A stretch of 64,000 bases of DNA from Ignatzschineria larvae DSM 13226 (GCF_038500265.1 NZ_CP150637.1:1141501-1205500), one strand, 5' to 3'. Shown: positions 9,912-19,524, counted from the first letter of the stretch. The notes: generated from the letters alone by a model not told the origin. A program made the numbers and translations.

Positions 9912-11282
9912 TCAATCCTCATTCTCCAACAATTCATCAATCTCCACATTACTCACATCAATCTTGCCGGAGAGGAGTTTCGGAAGGAGTGTGTCTCGGA
10001 GTTCGGTGAGGGTTTTGTTAGATAATGTATTATCCACTTTATGTTTTAACAAATTATCGATAATATCTATCATCAAAAACTTACTTGTCGGAATAAGACA
10101 AAGAGTTTCTTTTAAATGGGATCTTTTAATATGCCCCATTGTTACAGCCTTATCATTAGCTATTTTTTGAAAATTACTTAAATGGTATTTTGTATAAAAA
10201 TAAAAAAACCATTTAGGATAATTTTCAGAAACTACTTTGAACAAATGTTGATTAAGAGCTGCTTTACCACCACACCAAATATCAACTAATAGAGTTCCAG
10301 ACCAAGAAAAAATAACGTCACCATCATTAATAATGCTATTTTCTCTAATATCAGGCGAAGCCTTTTCTTCGTGATTTGCTTTCCCGGATCGCAATTCAGC
10401 AATTTTGACAATAGGCAAATAATCATTAGGATCATCTGGCCGGAATTTTTGTAATGCTAAACCATTATGATATTCCGCTATTTCATCTAAAGGCTTAACC
10501 TCCCACCCTTTCGGGATCAATCCTAGCTCTGATTCTTCTAAGCTATCGGGGAATTGTTCTGCGATGGCTTTTAGCTCGGCGTATTCTTCCGGCGCGGTGG
10601 TTTGTAAGGCTTGCAGGGCTTCAGAATCTTTGCCGGAGATTGCACTCATTGCCGCAAGGAGAATCCCCTCGGCATCTTGGCCGGCTTCTTTCGCCTCAAT
10701 CTTCGCTTTCACCGGCTCAAAATCAATAAACCAACTCTTGAAAATCGCCTGAGCCATCGCTTCTAGGGTTTCATTGATTTGGTTGTTGAGTTCTATTTTA
10801 GAATCAAATAGACTTAGAAAACTCCCTACTCTTTCCCTAATTTTTTGAGCTGGGAAAGTGTAATTAAACTCTGATAGCGACTGCCAAGATACTCTTTGCC
10901 GACCTGATGTCCCTTCCATTCTAGATTTTGCATATTGTCTAAACTCAGGAAGTCTAGACAAATAATATACGTATTCTGCATCCGATTCATTGATTGGTGA
11001 CAAGACAATAAATTCAGTTGATCCATGCCCTATTTGTGACTCTTCTAATATAGTAACCATTGCAGTTTTACCATTTTCTAAGCATGGAGTTATACGTGCA
11101 AATAAAGTATCCCCATTTTTAAATTTAGCACCACCAGAAAATGTTTTTAGCTCAACCTCTTTTACAAATTTATTGTTTTCTTGTATTGCAGCCATGCTAA
11201 TAAAGGGGGCTACTGAATTTTTTTCTAATTTTCTTGTCGGATTAAACTCAATTATTTCATTAATATCAAAACTCATACCCAA
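9912..11282 (-). CDS. hsdS: type I restriction-modification specificity subunit
   Basis: A 456-residue HsdS with two target recognition domains. TRD1 occupies roughly residues 1-165, and the first conserved helical spacer (FDSKIELNNQINETLEAMAQAIFKSWF region) lies at about 169-195. TRD2 begins near GLIPKGWEVKPLDEIAEYHNG (about 258 onward), and the C-terminal spacer ends with LRDTLLPKLLSGKIDVS. It determines the DNA site recognised by the M and R subunits. The start ATG lies within the end of hsdM (17-base overlap), indicating translational coupling. The recognition sequence cannot be predicted here. Confidence 0.93.
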   Translation of the reverse strand: MGMSFDINEIIEFNPTRKLEKNSVAPFISMAAIQENNKFVKEVELKTFSGGAKFKNGDTLFARITPCLENGKTAMVTILEESQIGHGSTEFIVLSPINESDAEYVYYLSRLPEFRQYAKSRMEGTSGRQRVSWQSLSEFNYTFPAQKIRERVGSFLSLFDSKIELNNQINETLEAMAQAIFKSWFIDFEPVKAKIEAKEAGQDAEGILLAAMSAISGKDSEALQALQTTAPEEYAELKAIAEQFPDSLEESELGLIPKGWEVKPLDEIAEYHNGLALQKFRPDDPNDYLPIVKIAELRSGKANHEEKASPDIRENSIINDGDVIFSWSGTLLVDIWCGGKAALNQHLFKVVSENYPKWFFYFYTKYHLSNFQKIANDKAVTMGHIKRSHLKETLCLIPTSKFLMIDIIDNLLKHKVDNTLSNKTLTELRDTLLPKLLSGKIDVSNVEIDELLENED

Positions 11283-12954
11283 TCCCCTTTAAATTCTTAC
11301 GAATTGCGGCTTCTAATTCGGAACTTTCAGCAAATTGTGTTTTGAGGGTTTCAGTTAAGCGAGCCATTTTCTCGGCGAAGGGTTCACCATCGTCTTCTAT
11401 TGCTTCCGCTCCCACATAGCGCCCTGGTGTAAGGACGAAATCATTCTTCGCAATCTCGGTAAGATCGGCGGAATAACAGAAGCCGGGAATATCTTCATAC
11501 GTTTCGCTCTGCGCTTGCCAAGCGTGGAAAGTATCGGCGATGTGGGTGATATCTTCGGCGCTAAAATCCCGCTGAACACGATCTTTCATATAACCGATAT
11601 TGCGAGCATCAATAAAGAGCGTTTTTCCTCGGCGATCTTTGCGATTGCGCGTGAGCTGCTCCCCTTTATCTCGGGTTAAGAACCAGATACACGCCGGAAT
11701 TTGCGTATTGGTAAAGAGTTGCCCCGGCAATGCCACCATACATTCTACGAGATCCGCTTCTACCAATTTTTGTCGAATATCGCCCTCGCCACCGGTCATC
11801 GAACTCATTGAGCCATTGGCTAATAAGAGCGCCATCGAACCTTTCGGCGCAAGATGATAGATCATGTGTTGCAACCAAGCAAAGTTCGCATTGCCCTCCG
11901 GCGGTGTGCCAAATTGCCAGCGGCGATCATTTTGTAACGATTCGTGCCGCCACTCTTTAAGATTAAAAGGGGGATTTGCCATAATATAATCGGCTTTTAG
12001 ATCAGGATGCTGATCATTAGTGAAGGTATCGGCATTTTGCTTACCAAAGTTAAAATCAATCCCGCGAATCGCAAGGTTCATCGCGGCTAATTTCCAAGTC
12101 GTTGGATTGCTCTCCTGTCCATAGATAGAGATATTCTCTTTACGAATCTTCTGCCCATTCGCCATCTTATCGGCGTGCTCTTGAATAAAACGCATATTAC
12201 TCACAAAGAACCCGCCAGAACCCATCGCCGGATCGTACACACGACCTTCGAATGGTTCGAGCATTTCAATGATTAATGTCACGATGGATTTAGGCGTATA
12301 ATATTGCCCGCCCTGTTTACCCTCCGCTAAAGCGAATTCACCGAGGAAATATTCATACACATGGCCAAGAATATCGTGGCTAGAGAGATTGAGCTTCTCC
12401 CCTTTATATTCGGGATGATTAAAATCGGTGAGAGAGAAAGCTGTAATTAATTCCGCTAGTTTGTCATCACTTAATTGATAACCCGAGATACGATTTAAGA
12501 TCCCTTTGAGCTTCTGATTCGCCTCTTCGATCTCATCAAACGCATTATCCACCAAGCGATTTACCGAGGTAATGGTGCGCTCTTTACCGGCATCATTTAC
12601 CAATTTTTGTGGAAATGGCAAAGCAGATTGCTTTTGCAAGAAATCCCAACGAGCATGACGAGGCACCCAGAAGATATTTTTCTCGGTGTAATAATCACGC
12701 TCTTCTAATTCATCGAGCAATTCAGCTTCGGTGGCATCTTCAAGATAATAGACAGAATCAGGATTTTTAAACTCCTCAAGTAAGATCTCCCGGCGATGAT
12801 TAAAGCTATCAGAGATATATTTCAAAAAGATCAACCCCAATACAATATGCTTATAATTCGCCGCATCTAAGCTACTACGCAATTTATCTGCCGATGACCA
12901 AAGACGCTTATCAAGATCCGCTAAAAACGCTTGCTCTAAATTCTGTTTTCCCAT
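11266..12954 (-). CDS. hsdM: type I restriction-modification DNA methyltransferase subunit
   Basis: A 562-residue N6-adenine methyltransferase. SAM-binding motif I is DPAMGSGGF, catalytic motif IV is NPPFN, and the N-terminal HsdM_N helical domain opens with LDKRLWSSADKLRSSLDAANYKHIVLGLIFLKYI. GGQYYTPKSIVTLI, typical of HsdM, precedes motif I. It is first in the M-S-R order and overlaps hsdS. An intergenic stretch of about 380 bases upstream holds its promoter as well as two convergent-to-abi small RNA units. Confidence 0.95.
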   Translation of the reverse strand: MGKQNLEQAFLADLDKRLWSSADKLRSSLDAANYKHIVLGLIFLKYISDSFNHRREILLEEFKNPDSVYYLEDATEAELLDELEERDYYTEKNIFWVPRHARWDFLQKQSALPFPQKLVNDAGKERTITSVNRLVDNAFDEIEEANQKLKGILNRISGYQLSDDKLAELITAFSLTDFNHPEYKGEKLNLSSHDILGHVYEYFLGEFALAEGKQGGQYYTPKSIVTLIIEMLEPFEGRVYDPAMGSGGFFVSNMRFIQEHADKMANGQKIRKENISIYGQESNPTTWKLAAMNLAIRGIDFNFGKQNADTFTNDQHPDLKADYIMANPPFNLKEWRHESLQNDRRWQFGTPPEGNANFAWLQHMIYHLAPKGSMALLLANGSMSSMTGGEGDIRQKLVEADLVECMVALPGQLFTNTQIPACIWFLTRDKGEQLTRNRKDRRGKTLFIDARNIGYMKDRVQRDFSAEDITHIADTFHAWQAQSETYEDIPGFCYSADLTEIAKNDFVLTPGRYVGAEAIEDDGEPFAEKMARLTETLKTQFAESSELEAAIRKNLKGIGYEF

Positions 12955-13115
12955 TATCGATATCCATTTACTAGAATTATTACTTATTAAGATATTATTT
13001 ATATATCTAGATATGATAACGGTATTGGCAAACGAATAGCAATTATAAACTGCTTATTTATGAAGCTAATGCCTATTGATTGCTAAGGAGTTTCTTACAA
13101 CATGTCTCAATAATA

Positions 13116-13144
13116 TTGATAAAGAAAATGGATATGGTTATTAT
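13116..13144 (+). promoter_or_regulatory. sigma70-type promoter of AbiF-associated RNA copy 1
   Basis: -35 TTGATA (13116-13121), 17-base spacer, -10 TATTAT (13139-13144). An overlapping TATAAT (13142-13147) is also present. The same geometry recurs at 13241 and 45181, each time exactly 49 bases from -35 to a shared AC(C/T)TCTGC motif. Confidence 0.6.
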
Positions 13145-13150
13145 AATAGG

Positions 13151-13208
13151 CAATATGCTCGGGCACCTCTGCATTTCCGAATGTACGTCCCGGGTCTCCT
13201 ATTTTACG
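13151..13208 (+). ncRNA. putative AbiF-associated structured RNA, copy 1
   Basis: A predicted ~58-base transcript. GCTCGGG (13157-13163) pairs with CCCGGGT (13189-13195). ACCTCTGC (13165-13172) follows the first arm, and an inner CATT...AATG hairpin closes the top. A short U-rich tail (CTATTTT) follows. One pair is T-G in this strand but would be A-C on the other, so the plus strand is favoured. It runs convergent to the abi gene at 13337 and repeats at 13276. AbiF-type genes are known to carry an adjacent conserved RNA; that this is a member is inferred. Confidence 0.55.
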
Positions 13209-13240
13209 TTTGTTAATAATCTTTCCCTTGTCATCGCTTA

Positions 13241-13269
13241 TTGACAAAAGAATTACTTATTAGTAGTAT
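13241..13269 (+). promoter_or_regulatory. sigma70-type promoter of AbiF-associated RNA copy 2
   Basis: -35 TTGACA (13241-13246), 17-base spacer, -10 TAGTAT (13264-13269), overlapping TATAAT at 13267-13272. Spacing to the downstream motif is identical to copy 1 and to the 45181 promoter. Confidence 0.65.
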
Positions 13270-13275
13270 AATAGG

Positions 13276-13328
13276 CAATACGCCCGGGTACCTCTGCATT
13301 TCTAAATGTACGTCCCGGCTTTCTTTTG
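13276..13328 (+). ncRNA. putative AbiF-associated structured RNA, copy 2
   Basis: A direct repeat of copy 1 offset by 125 bases, about 50 bases nearly identical. CCGGG (13284-13288) pairs with CCCGG (13314-13318), followed by CTTTCTTTT, a plausible intrinsic terminator. ACCTCTGC is at 13290-13297. The inner hairpin CATT-TCTA-AATG keeps its stem while the loop differs from copy 1. The RNA ends about 9 bases before the stop codon of the convergent abi gene. Confidence 0.6.
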
Positions 13329-13336
13329 CCCAAATT

Positions 13337-14302
13337 TTATTGCCATAAATCCCAATCCTTTAAAAGGTTAATGCTGTTTAGCCCCATATCGTGAAAACTG
13401 ATCGCACTATTTTCGGGATAAGGGAAAGTATTTACTAACTCTTTAAATCTCTTACCCCAAGAGGAATTAGGACAGATAACTTTTAACATCTGCTGCAAAA
13501 TACAAAAGTAGAGAAAAACCTTAGCATTATTCAAATCTTTCCAACCTATATCTGCATCAATAAAGTTAGAACGATCTATGATATTAATATTCCATAAGCG
13601 ACTATGATGCGCTGAAACATTACGGATGAAGTTTAGACTTCGTAGCCATTGGGCGAGCTGTACTCGATGATTGCTTACTTTTCGAGTGGCGATTGCGCCA
13701 TATTTCTCTGCAATAATTTGTTGATCTTCTAATTTCAAACCAGAAAATAGATGGGATAACATTCCAAAGTCCCATAATTCACAAGAGACCCAAATAGGTA
13801 ATTTCCCTTGATACTTCTGTTGATAATGGATAATAAAAGGTTCTCGGTGAGCACGTTTGATCTGCTTATTTAAATCTTCCAACCATCTTTCAAGCCCTGT
13901 TTTCCCAGTTCTAGGATCACGATGTTTAGAGAATTTACCATGAAATAGTGTCGGATTATATTGCGCACACACTTCTCGTTTCCCCAATAGATGACTGATA
14001 TCTACACGTAAGGCAAGTTCAATTCGTTCAATAGCATCAAATGCTAACAACCGTAATTTCTTATCAAAAACATATAATTGAACAGCATCTTCAAAGCGAC
14101 TACCGGCGATAAATTGATTGAGTTTTTGTCGATGATTATTGGGATTTGGTTGACGAAATGGGTACCAATATCCACTTAAGCGATAATAACCAATTCTCGA
14201 TAGGTAATTGCGAGCCGTTGATCGATTATCAAATACTAATCCTCTCTCTTCTAATAACGATAATTGATCATCAAAAGATTTCCATGGTTTTTGATTGTTC
14301 AT
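13337..14302 (-). CDS. Abi_2 (AbiD/AbiF) family HEPN protein, abortive-infection type
   Basis: A 321-residue Abi_2 family protein. The N-terminus is typical (PWKSFDDQLSLLEERGL, then RIGYYRLSGYWYPFR at 36-50). The HEPN ribonuclease signature RxxxxH is present as RNVSAH (R227-H232) within FIRNVSAHHSRLWN. Family members act as toxins in phage abortive infection; AbiF-type proteins form complexes with an adjacent non-coding RNA and are proposed ancestors of Cas13. It lies between hsdM and the giant helicase gene in a defence island. Two structured RNA units read toward its 3' end. A paralogue is at 45298-46182 with similar N- and C-termini (MLKVICPNSSWG in both). Substrate RNA and trigger unknown. 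Confidence 0.9.
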   Translation of the reverse strand: MNNQKPWKSFDDQLSLLEERGLVFDNRSTARNYLSRIGYYRLSGYWYPFRQPNPNNHRQKLNQFIAGSRFEDAVQLYVFDKKLRLLAFDAIERIELALRVDISHLLGKREVCAQYNPTLFHGKFSKHRDPRTGKTGLERWLEDLNKQIKRAHREPFIIHYQQKYQGKLPIWVSCELWDFGMLSHLFSGLKLEDQQIIAEKYGAIATRKVSNHRVQLAQWLRSLNFIRNVSAHHSRLWNINIIDRSNFIDADIGWKDLNNAKVFLYFCILQQMLKVICPNSSWGKRFKELVNTFPYPENSAISFHDMGLNSINLLKDWDLWQ

Positions 14303-14373
14303 AATATTTATATTTTTATAATTAATTTTTGAAGTTAAATATTATAAATTGTTATCGGTTTTATTGTTAAAGA

Positions 14374-14411
14374 AATTAATAAACCCAGAATTCAATTGAA
14401 TCCTGGGTTTC
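14374..14411 (-). terminator. terminator after the giant helicase gene
   Basis: A near-perfect inverted repeat (AAACCCAG...CTGGGTTT, 14381-14410, about 13 pairs with one mismatch), followed on the minus strand by TTTATTAATTT. It separates the 14443-19524 gene from the abi gene. Confidence 0.6.
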
Positions 14412-14442
14412 ACTCTTTTTTACTCTATAAATGGAAGAGCGG

Positions 14443-17400
14443 TTATTGGCCGATTTTCTGCTTTAAAATTCCGACAATTCGGTCAATCTCTCTTTCAGGG
14501 TGTTTAAACCAATCGGTTGACCAGATTCGTTCGATCTGCCAACCTAAGCCTTCGAGCACTTGCTGCCGCAATCGATCCCGATCTCGAGCTGATTTAGCTG
14601 AATGGTAGGTTGCTCCATCGCACTCAATCCCTAGTAGATATTCACCGGGATTTTGTGGATTAACAACCGCTAGATCAAGATAGTAACCGGCTATACCAAG
14701 TTGTGGCTCTGATTCAAATCCTCTAGCCCGGAGTGCTTTTGCCACCGCTTCCTCAAAATCACTATCATAACCTTTTCCTTCATGAACTGTGATATGACCA
14801 GCAATCTGTTTGCTTTCACAGTAGCGTAAGAAGTTTTTGAGGGCAACCACCCCTTTACGTTTCCCTTCGGTAGCAACGACATCCGAGGAACTCATCGAGG
14901 AGAAGATAATCATACGATATTTTGCCCGGGTAAAAAGTACGTTTAACCGGCGCCAACCCGCATCACGATTAATAGGACCAAAGCGTTGTGGTACTTTCCC
15001 GCCCATAGTTTGTGGGCCATAGGTCATAGAGATAATAATAATATCTCGCTCATCCCCTTGGACATTCTCGAGATTTTTAATAAAGATCGGTTCATCTTTT
15101 TTCTGATCTTGTTGGTAAATCTCCCGGAAAATAGGATCTTCTTGTGTCTTAGCTTCCAGAAGATCTTCAAGCAATTGACTCTGTTTGGCATTCATAGCGA
15201 CAAGTCCAATACTCATTTCTGTCCCGCTTTTTAAGAGTGTCACGACTTCTTCAATAATCGCTTGTGCCTCTTCCCGATTTTGGCTACCGACAAATGTCCC
15301 ATCAATGCGGCGATAATCAATACCAAGTTGATCACTATTATCCGGCGATGGAAATACCACAAGATCATTATCATAGAAATGGTAATTGGAGAATTCGATC
15401 AATTTTTCATGACGTGAGCGATAATGCCAACGTAGCCGGCGATTGGTAAAGATAGGAATTACCGTATCGAGAATACTTTCGGTCGTTTCAGCTATGACTG
15501 TATCTTCATCATATTCATCTACATCACTACTCTTTTGGAAGAAGCTAGTAGGGGGTAACTGTTTAGGATCTCCAACGATGACGGCACTATCTGCCCGTGC
15601 TATTGCCGCAATTGCATCTTCAGGACGAATCTGGGAAGCTTCATCCATAATCATAATATCGAAATGATATTTACCAGGCTCTAAATATTGCGAGACAGAC
15701 ATTGGACTCATCATAAAACAGGGTTTGAGAATTTGAATAGATTCTTGCGCACGATTCAAAAGACTACGAATCGGGATATGACGTGTTTTTTTGCTTGCCT
15801 CATGTCTAATAAGCGCTGTTTCTGTCAATTGTCGCACCGCACCCGTACTAATACCTGCGGGAGTCTGCTTCTGACTCTCTTTTGCAATAATTCTCTCCCG
15901 CTGCAATTCTAAAAGTCGTTTATCTGCATCAATAAAGCGCTGGCGTAGACCTTCATGTTCAAAACGACTAAAATCTTTCGCAACTTCAGATTGAGTCAAA
16001 ATCTCTTGACCTAGTTGGTGGTAAATTGAATATTGCCAAAATGGGAGAAGCTCAGATGGGGCAATATTATTATGCAGTATCACTTCTAATAAGTCTTTCA
16101 ACGCCCCTGAACGTTCTTTTTCATAGATATGTAAAAACTCTTGGATAGTATAAATTGATTGTGGATGATTAAGAGCTGCACTATTTTTATCAACCATCGC
16201 ACGATAGCTCGCCCGAGAAGGATCACTCCACTGTTGAATGTCAATGATGCCATCCTCTTCTAATTGCACTAACTTATCTGCCACTAATTGATGTAATTTT
16301 ATCAAAGGGAGATAAACTTTTTGAGATTGCCAGGCTTGATAATAATCATAATGGCAATGATTGATTAAAGCAGTGAGAATCGGCTCTGGTAACATCTTTA
16401 GCTCTACCACTTTGGAGAGCAGTTCGTGGAATCTCGCTGAAATTTCCGGCTGAAAATCTGTAATGACAATCGGGTTATTGAAATATGATTGCAGTGCCGG
16501 AATTTTTTGTGCCGCTTCTAATGTTATTAAGTGGGATTGTAATTGGGCGCTTTCATTTAAGGCTACTTCAAAATCACTCAAAGAGATATTTAATGTTGCA
16601 AGGTGAGCTGTAAAACTCGTAATCACCTTTTCTAAACATTGTTGTAGCGCAAAATATCCTTGAGAATCATCATTAATGTTCAGAGAAACGCTTGATAATA
16701 AATCACTGTTAGGAAATTTTTCTTGAAAAATAAGATGTAATCTTAAAAATTCTTCATAGTTTAATTCAATCTTATCGTGCCAAAATTCACTTATCGCAGA
16801 TAAAGTTTCATACTCTGCTTCATAGAGAATTTCATCAAATTCAACCGGTTTATTCGTGATATTCCCGTAACTCTCCTGAATATCTGCATACCAAGCGATG
16901 AGCTGTTCAATGCCATCAACATCGGTCTCTAAGCCTCTATATAATTTTTGAACTAAAAGATTATTCTCCGAAGCAGCATCAATAGCTGCATTAAAATCAT
17001 GAAAATCAAGGAGATGAGGTGCTAATGTCTTAATTCTCTTAGCATTTAATTTTTTACTATAAGAGAATTGATTAAAAAAGGCTTTTGAACCTCTCCATTC
17101 TGAAGAGAGGAAGCTAAAAAATCCCCCTTCATTAATGATCTGGAAATGGGCTTCTAAAGCATTCTTCGCCGGCAAATGATTCAAGTCAAAATGCACATTT
17201 AAGATCGAGCCTTTCTCTTGGAGGCCTCTGAGTGAGGGGATTAATTCATTCAACTTAGTTGTCAAACTATTTCGAAGAAAATTCTTATCTCTTAAAGCCC
17301 ATAATTTGGCAGGTAATAGATCAATTTTTGTAATAAATTGTGCTAAGCTAGCCAAATTTTGAAGACCCCCATTGGTTAAACAGTGCATATTCCCGGGCAG

Positions 17401-19524
17401 TAATGCTTTCAATGACTCTAATTTGTTTGCAATAGTCCCACTCACATTGAATATAGCTTGAATCTCTTCAGATTCTTGCTTCAGTTCGGCTACTGTTTTC
17501 TGTGGATCATAACCTAAATCAACAACCGTCTGTAATAACTGTCGGTTCTTATCTATCAAATCATGGTCGAATAATGCATTCGGGGTTATCTTCTCTGTTA
17601 ACGCTACCACTATTTGCGTTGTCTGAACATATTTTTGGGTTAATTCAGTCGCTTCTTCTGACTCTAATAATGTTTTAAGTAATGAGAAATCAACATTTTT
17701 TTCAATAACAGGTAGATTCTCTAATCTTTTATAAAGAGCTTCCATCTCTTCAAAGGGTGTATCTAATGCACTTAGATCACATTTTAAAATTGCGCTTAAT
17801 TCTTGCCCTTCTTTTAATAACTCATTGATTAAGGCTTGATAATCACTTATTTCTGATTTAATTCGATCAATACTATGACTATCGCCATTTTGATCAACTA
17901 ATCCCCACCAAGGATGATCCGCAATATTGCTACCTGATTGATCGGCAATTTTTTGCATAATTTCAGAGAGGGTTTTGACTCTGTCATTCAGCTCTCGATC
18001 TTTCATGGGCGTATAATTTTGACCTGCAACACCTTCTATGGTCAGTGGTGCACGCTCGCTACTGAGGGAAAATTTTAATGCGGTTGCCTTAGCTAAAATT
18101 TGCGATGGTGTTAAATCCGTATTCTGCCATGGCTCGTTCATTGTCATAACATAATGATTGAGCGCTTCCCGATATCGATGTAATACTGCGATCTCTTGAT
18201 CTATTTGGCTAACTGAATTGGTAGTGCTTCGATTTAAAGCTGCATTTAAGTCTTCTAATACCGCTGTTTTGTTCGCCTTATGACTATGAAGCTCTAAACA
18301 GAATTGGCCTAACCCTGCTTGATCTAAACGACTCTTAACAACATTAAGAGCGGCCATTTTCTCGGCGACAAAAAGTACCGTTAGTCCTTGTTGAATACAG
18401 GCTGCAATCAAATTCGTGATTGTCTGTGATTTCCCGGTTCCAGGCGGGCCTTCAATCACCAAGTTCTTTCCCTTAATCGCATCAATTAAAGCACTATGTT
18501 GAGAACTATCCGCATCATAGATAATCGGAAATAATTCTTCTATATCTTCAATCTCATCAAGGTGATACTCTTTGGGCATATTGATAACATGATCATCATT
18601 TCTCTGCCCTGTTTTTGCAAAAATTTGCTGAATAATGGGATGATTTTCGATTTGCATCTCTGATGGCCAAACAGAAGGATCTAAATCTTGATACATCACC
18701 TGCTTAGAAAAGTTAATCCCCGTTGTTAGGGTAAGATTTTTACGTACTCGCCATTTAGGGTAATCTTGTTCAAGAAAGCAGGCTTCGACCGTCTCAATAT
18801 ATTGATCAATGGATTGTGTTTGATCATCAAATTCGGGGAGATCAAATCCAAAGTCATGTTGTAATTTTTCTCTAAACGTCTGATTGAGAAGGTCTGAACC
18901 ATCATCTTTGAGGGAAAGGCGGGCTTGATTACCTGATGTATCTAATTCTACGGGGAGTGTAATCAACGGTGATAAGCAGCAATTACTAGAATCTCGACTT
19001 TCATACCATTCGACAAATCCAAACACCAGGTAGAGGATATGAATCCCACTCTCTTCTAAAGATGTTTGATTTGATTGGCGAAATTTTTTAATAATGGTGG
19101 CTAGATCATCTTGAAATAAGAGTGTTTGTAAACTTTTAGAAAAGCGACCTTCAGAATCTATATGAATGCTTGCAAGATCGTAGTCAGTGCTATAGCCTAA
19201 CTTACTTGCCCACTCTTCTGCACTCAATTTAATTCTATTTTCAGCAACGTCTTCAGCAGGATATCCCGCTTGAATCAACTCCTTGTCTGTAGGTATTTTA
19301 ATACCTGAAATTATAAATTGACTATTTGCTAAGAACTCAGAAAAAACTCGGTTAAAATCGGCTTCAATAAATCGTAACGAGCTTGTTTTTCGAAACTTAA
19401 AATTGATAAGGCTATTGATTTTAGAAAGATCTAATAACTTAGTCCTGATAGATTCTAAAGAGTTATAAGAGAATGTGGAATTATGGGAATCTGTCATCTG
19501 TTTATCCGTGTCCATATTAATCAT
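14443..19524 (-). CDS. DUF4011-type SF1 helicase with C-terminal Vsr-like PD-(D/E)xK nuclease (Hhe-like defence protein)
   Basis: A 1693-residue protein. The N-terminus (RTKLLDLSKINSLINFKF, 27-44) matches the DUF4011 opening. SF1 helicase motifs: Walker A GPPGTGKS (359-366), motif II DEAS near 1293, VGDPKQLPPT just after, then NVQGDERDIIIIS and a late LNVLFTRAKYR motif. The last ~108 residues form a DUF559/Vsr-like nuclease with D1617 and the IECDG motif (E1634, D1636). The long middle is helical. The DUF4011-helicase-Vsr architecture was described as a single-gene anti-phage system (Hhe). Neighbours are an Abi gene and a type I RM system, which supports a defence role. The actual target is unknown. 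Confidence 0.85.
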   Translation of the reverse strand: MINMDTDKQMTDSHNSTFSYNSLESIRTKLLDLSKINSLINFKFRKTSSLRFIEADFNRVFSEFLANSQFIISGIKIPTDKELIQAGYPAEDVAENRIKLSAEEWASKLGYSTDYDLASIHIDSEGRFSKSLQTLLFQDDLATIIKKFRQSNQTSLEESGIHILYLVFGFVEWYESRDSSNCCLSPLITLPVELDTSGNQARLSLKDDGSDLLNQTFREKLQHDFGFDLPEFDDQTQSIDQYIETVEACFLEQDYPKWRVRKNLTLTTGINFSKQVMYQDLDPSVWPSEMQIENHPIIQQIFAKTGQRNDDHVINMPKEYHLDEIEDIEELFPIIYDADSSQHSALIDAIKGKNLVIEGPPGTGKSQTITNLIAACIQQGLTVLFVAEKMAALNVVKSRLDQAGLGQFCLELHSHKANKTAVLEDLNAALNRSTTNSVSQIDQEIAVLHRYREALNHYVMTMNEPWQNTDLTPSQILAKATALKFSLSSERAPLTIEGVAGQNYTPMKDRELNDRVKTLSEIMQKIADQSGSNIADHPWWGLVDQNGDSHSIDRIKSEISDYQALINELLKEGQELSAILKCDLSALDTPFEEMEALYKRLENLPVIEKNVDFSLLKTLLESEEATELTQKYVQTTQIVVALTEKITPNALFDHDLIDKNRQLLQTVVDLGYDPQKTVAELKQESEEIQAIFNVSGTIANKLESLKALLPGNMHCLTNGGLQNLASLAQFITKIDLLPAKLWALRDKNFLRNSLTTKLNELIPSLRGLQEKGSILNVHFDLNHLPAKNALEAHFQIINEGGFFSFLSSEWRGSKAFFNQFSYSKKLNAKRIKTLAPHLLDFHDFNAAIDAASENNLLVQKLYRGLETDVDGIEQLIAWYADIQESYGNITNKPVEFDEILYEAEYETLSAISEFWHDKIELNYEEFLRLHLIFQEKFPNSDLLSSVSLNINDDSQGYFALQQCLEKVITSFTAHLATLNISLSDFEVALNESAQLQSHLITLEAAQKIPALQSYFNNPIVITDFQPEISARFHELLSKVVELKMLPEPILTALINHCHYDYYQAWQSQKVYLPLIKLHQLVADKLVQLEEDGIIDIQQWSDPSRASYRAMVDKNSAALNHPQSIYTIQEFLHIYEKERSGALKDLLEVILHNNIAPSELLPFWQYSIYHQLGQEILTQSEVAKDFSRFEHEGLRQRFIDADKRLLELQRERIIAKESQKQTPAGISTGAVRQLTETALIRHEASKKTRHIPIRSLLNRAQESIQILKPCFMMSPMSVSQYLEPGKYHFDIMIMDEASQIRPEDAIAAIARADSAVIVGDPKQLPPTSFFQKSSDVDEYDEDTVIAETTESILDTVIPIFTNRRLRWHYRSRHEKLIEFSNYHFYDNDLVVFPSPDNSDQLGIDYRRIDGTFVGSQNREEAQAIIEEVVTLLKSGTEMSIGLVAMNAKQSQLLEDLLEAKTQEDPIFREIYQQDQKKDEPIFIKNLENVQGDERDIIIISMTYGPQTMGGKVPQRFGPINRDAGWRRLNVLFTRAKYRMIIFSSMSSSDVVATEGKRKGVVALKNFLRYCESKQIAGHITVHEGKGYDSDFEEAVAKALRARGFESEPQLGIAGYYLDLAVVNPQNPGEYLLGIECDGATYHSAKSARDRDRLRQQVLEGLGWQIERIWSTDWFKHPEREIDRIVGILKQKIGQ

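Noticed and set aside
13151-13328. The pair of repeats could be read as a minimal CRISPR array
   Set aside because: Only two units, 125 bases apart, each with its own promoter and a hairpin, and no cas genes.
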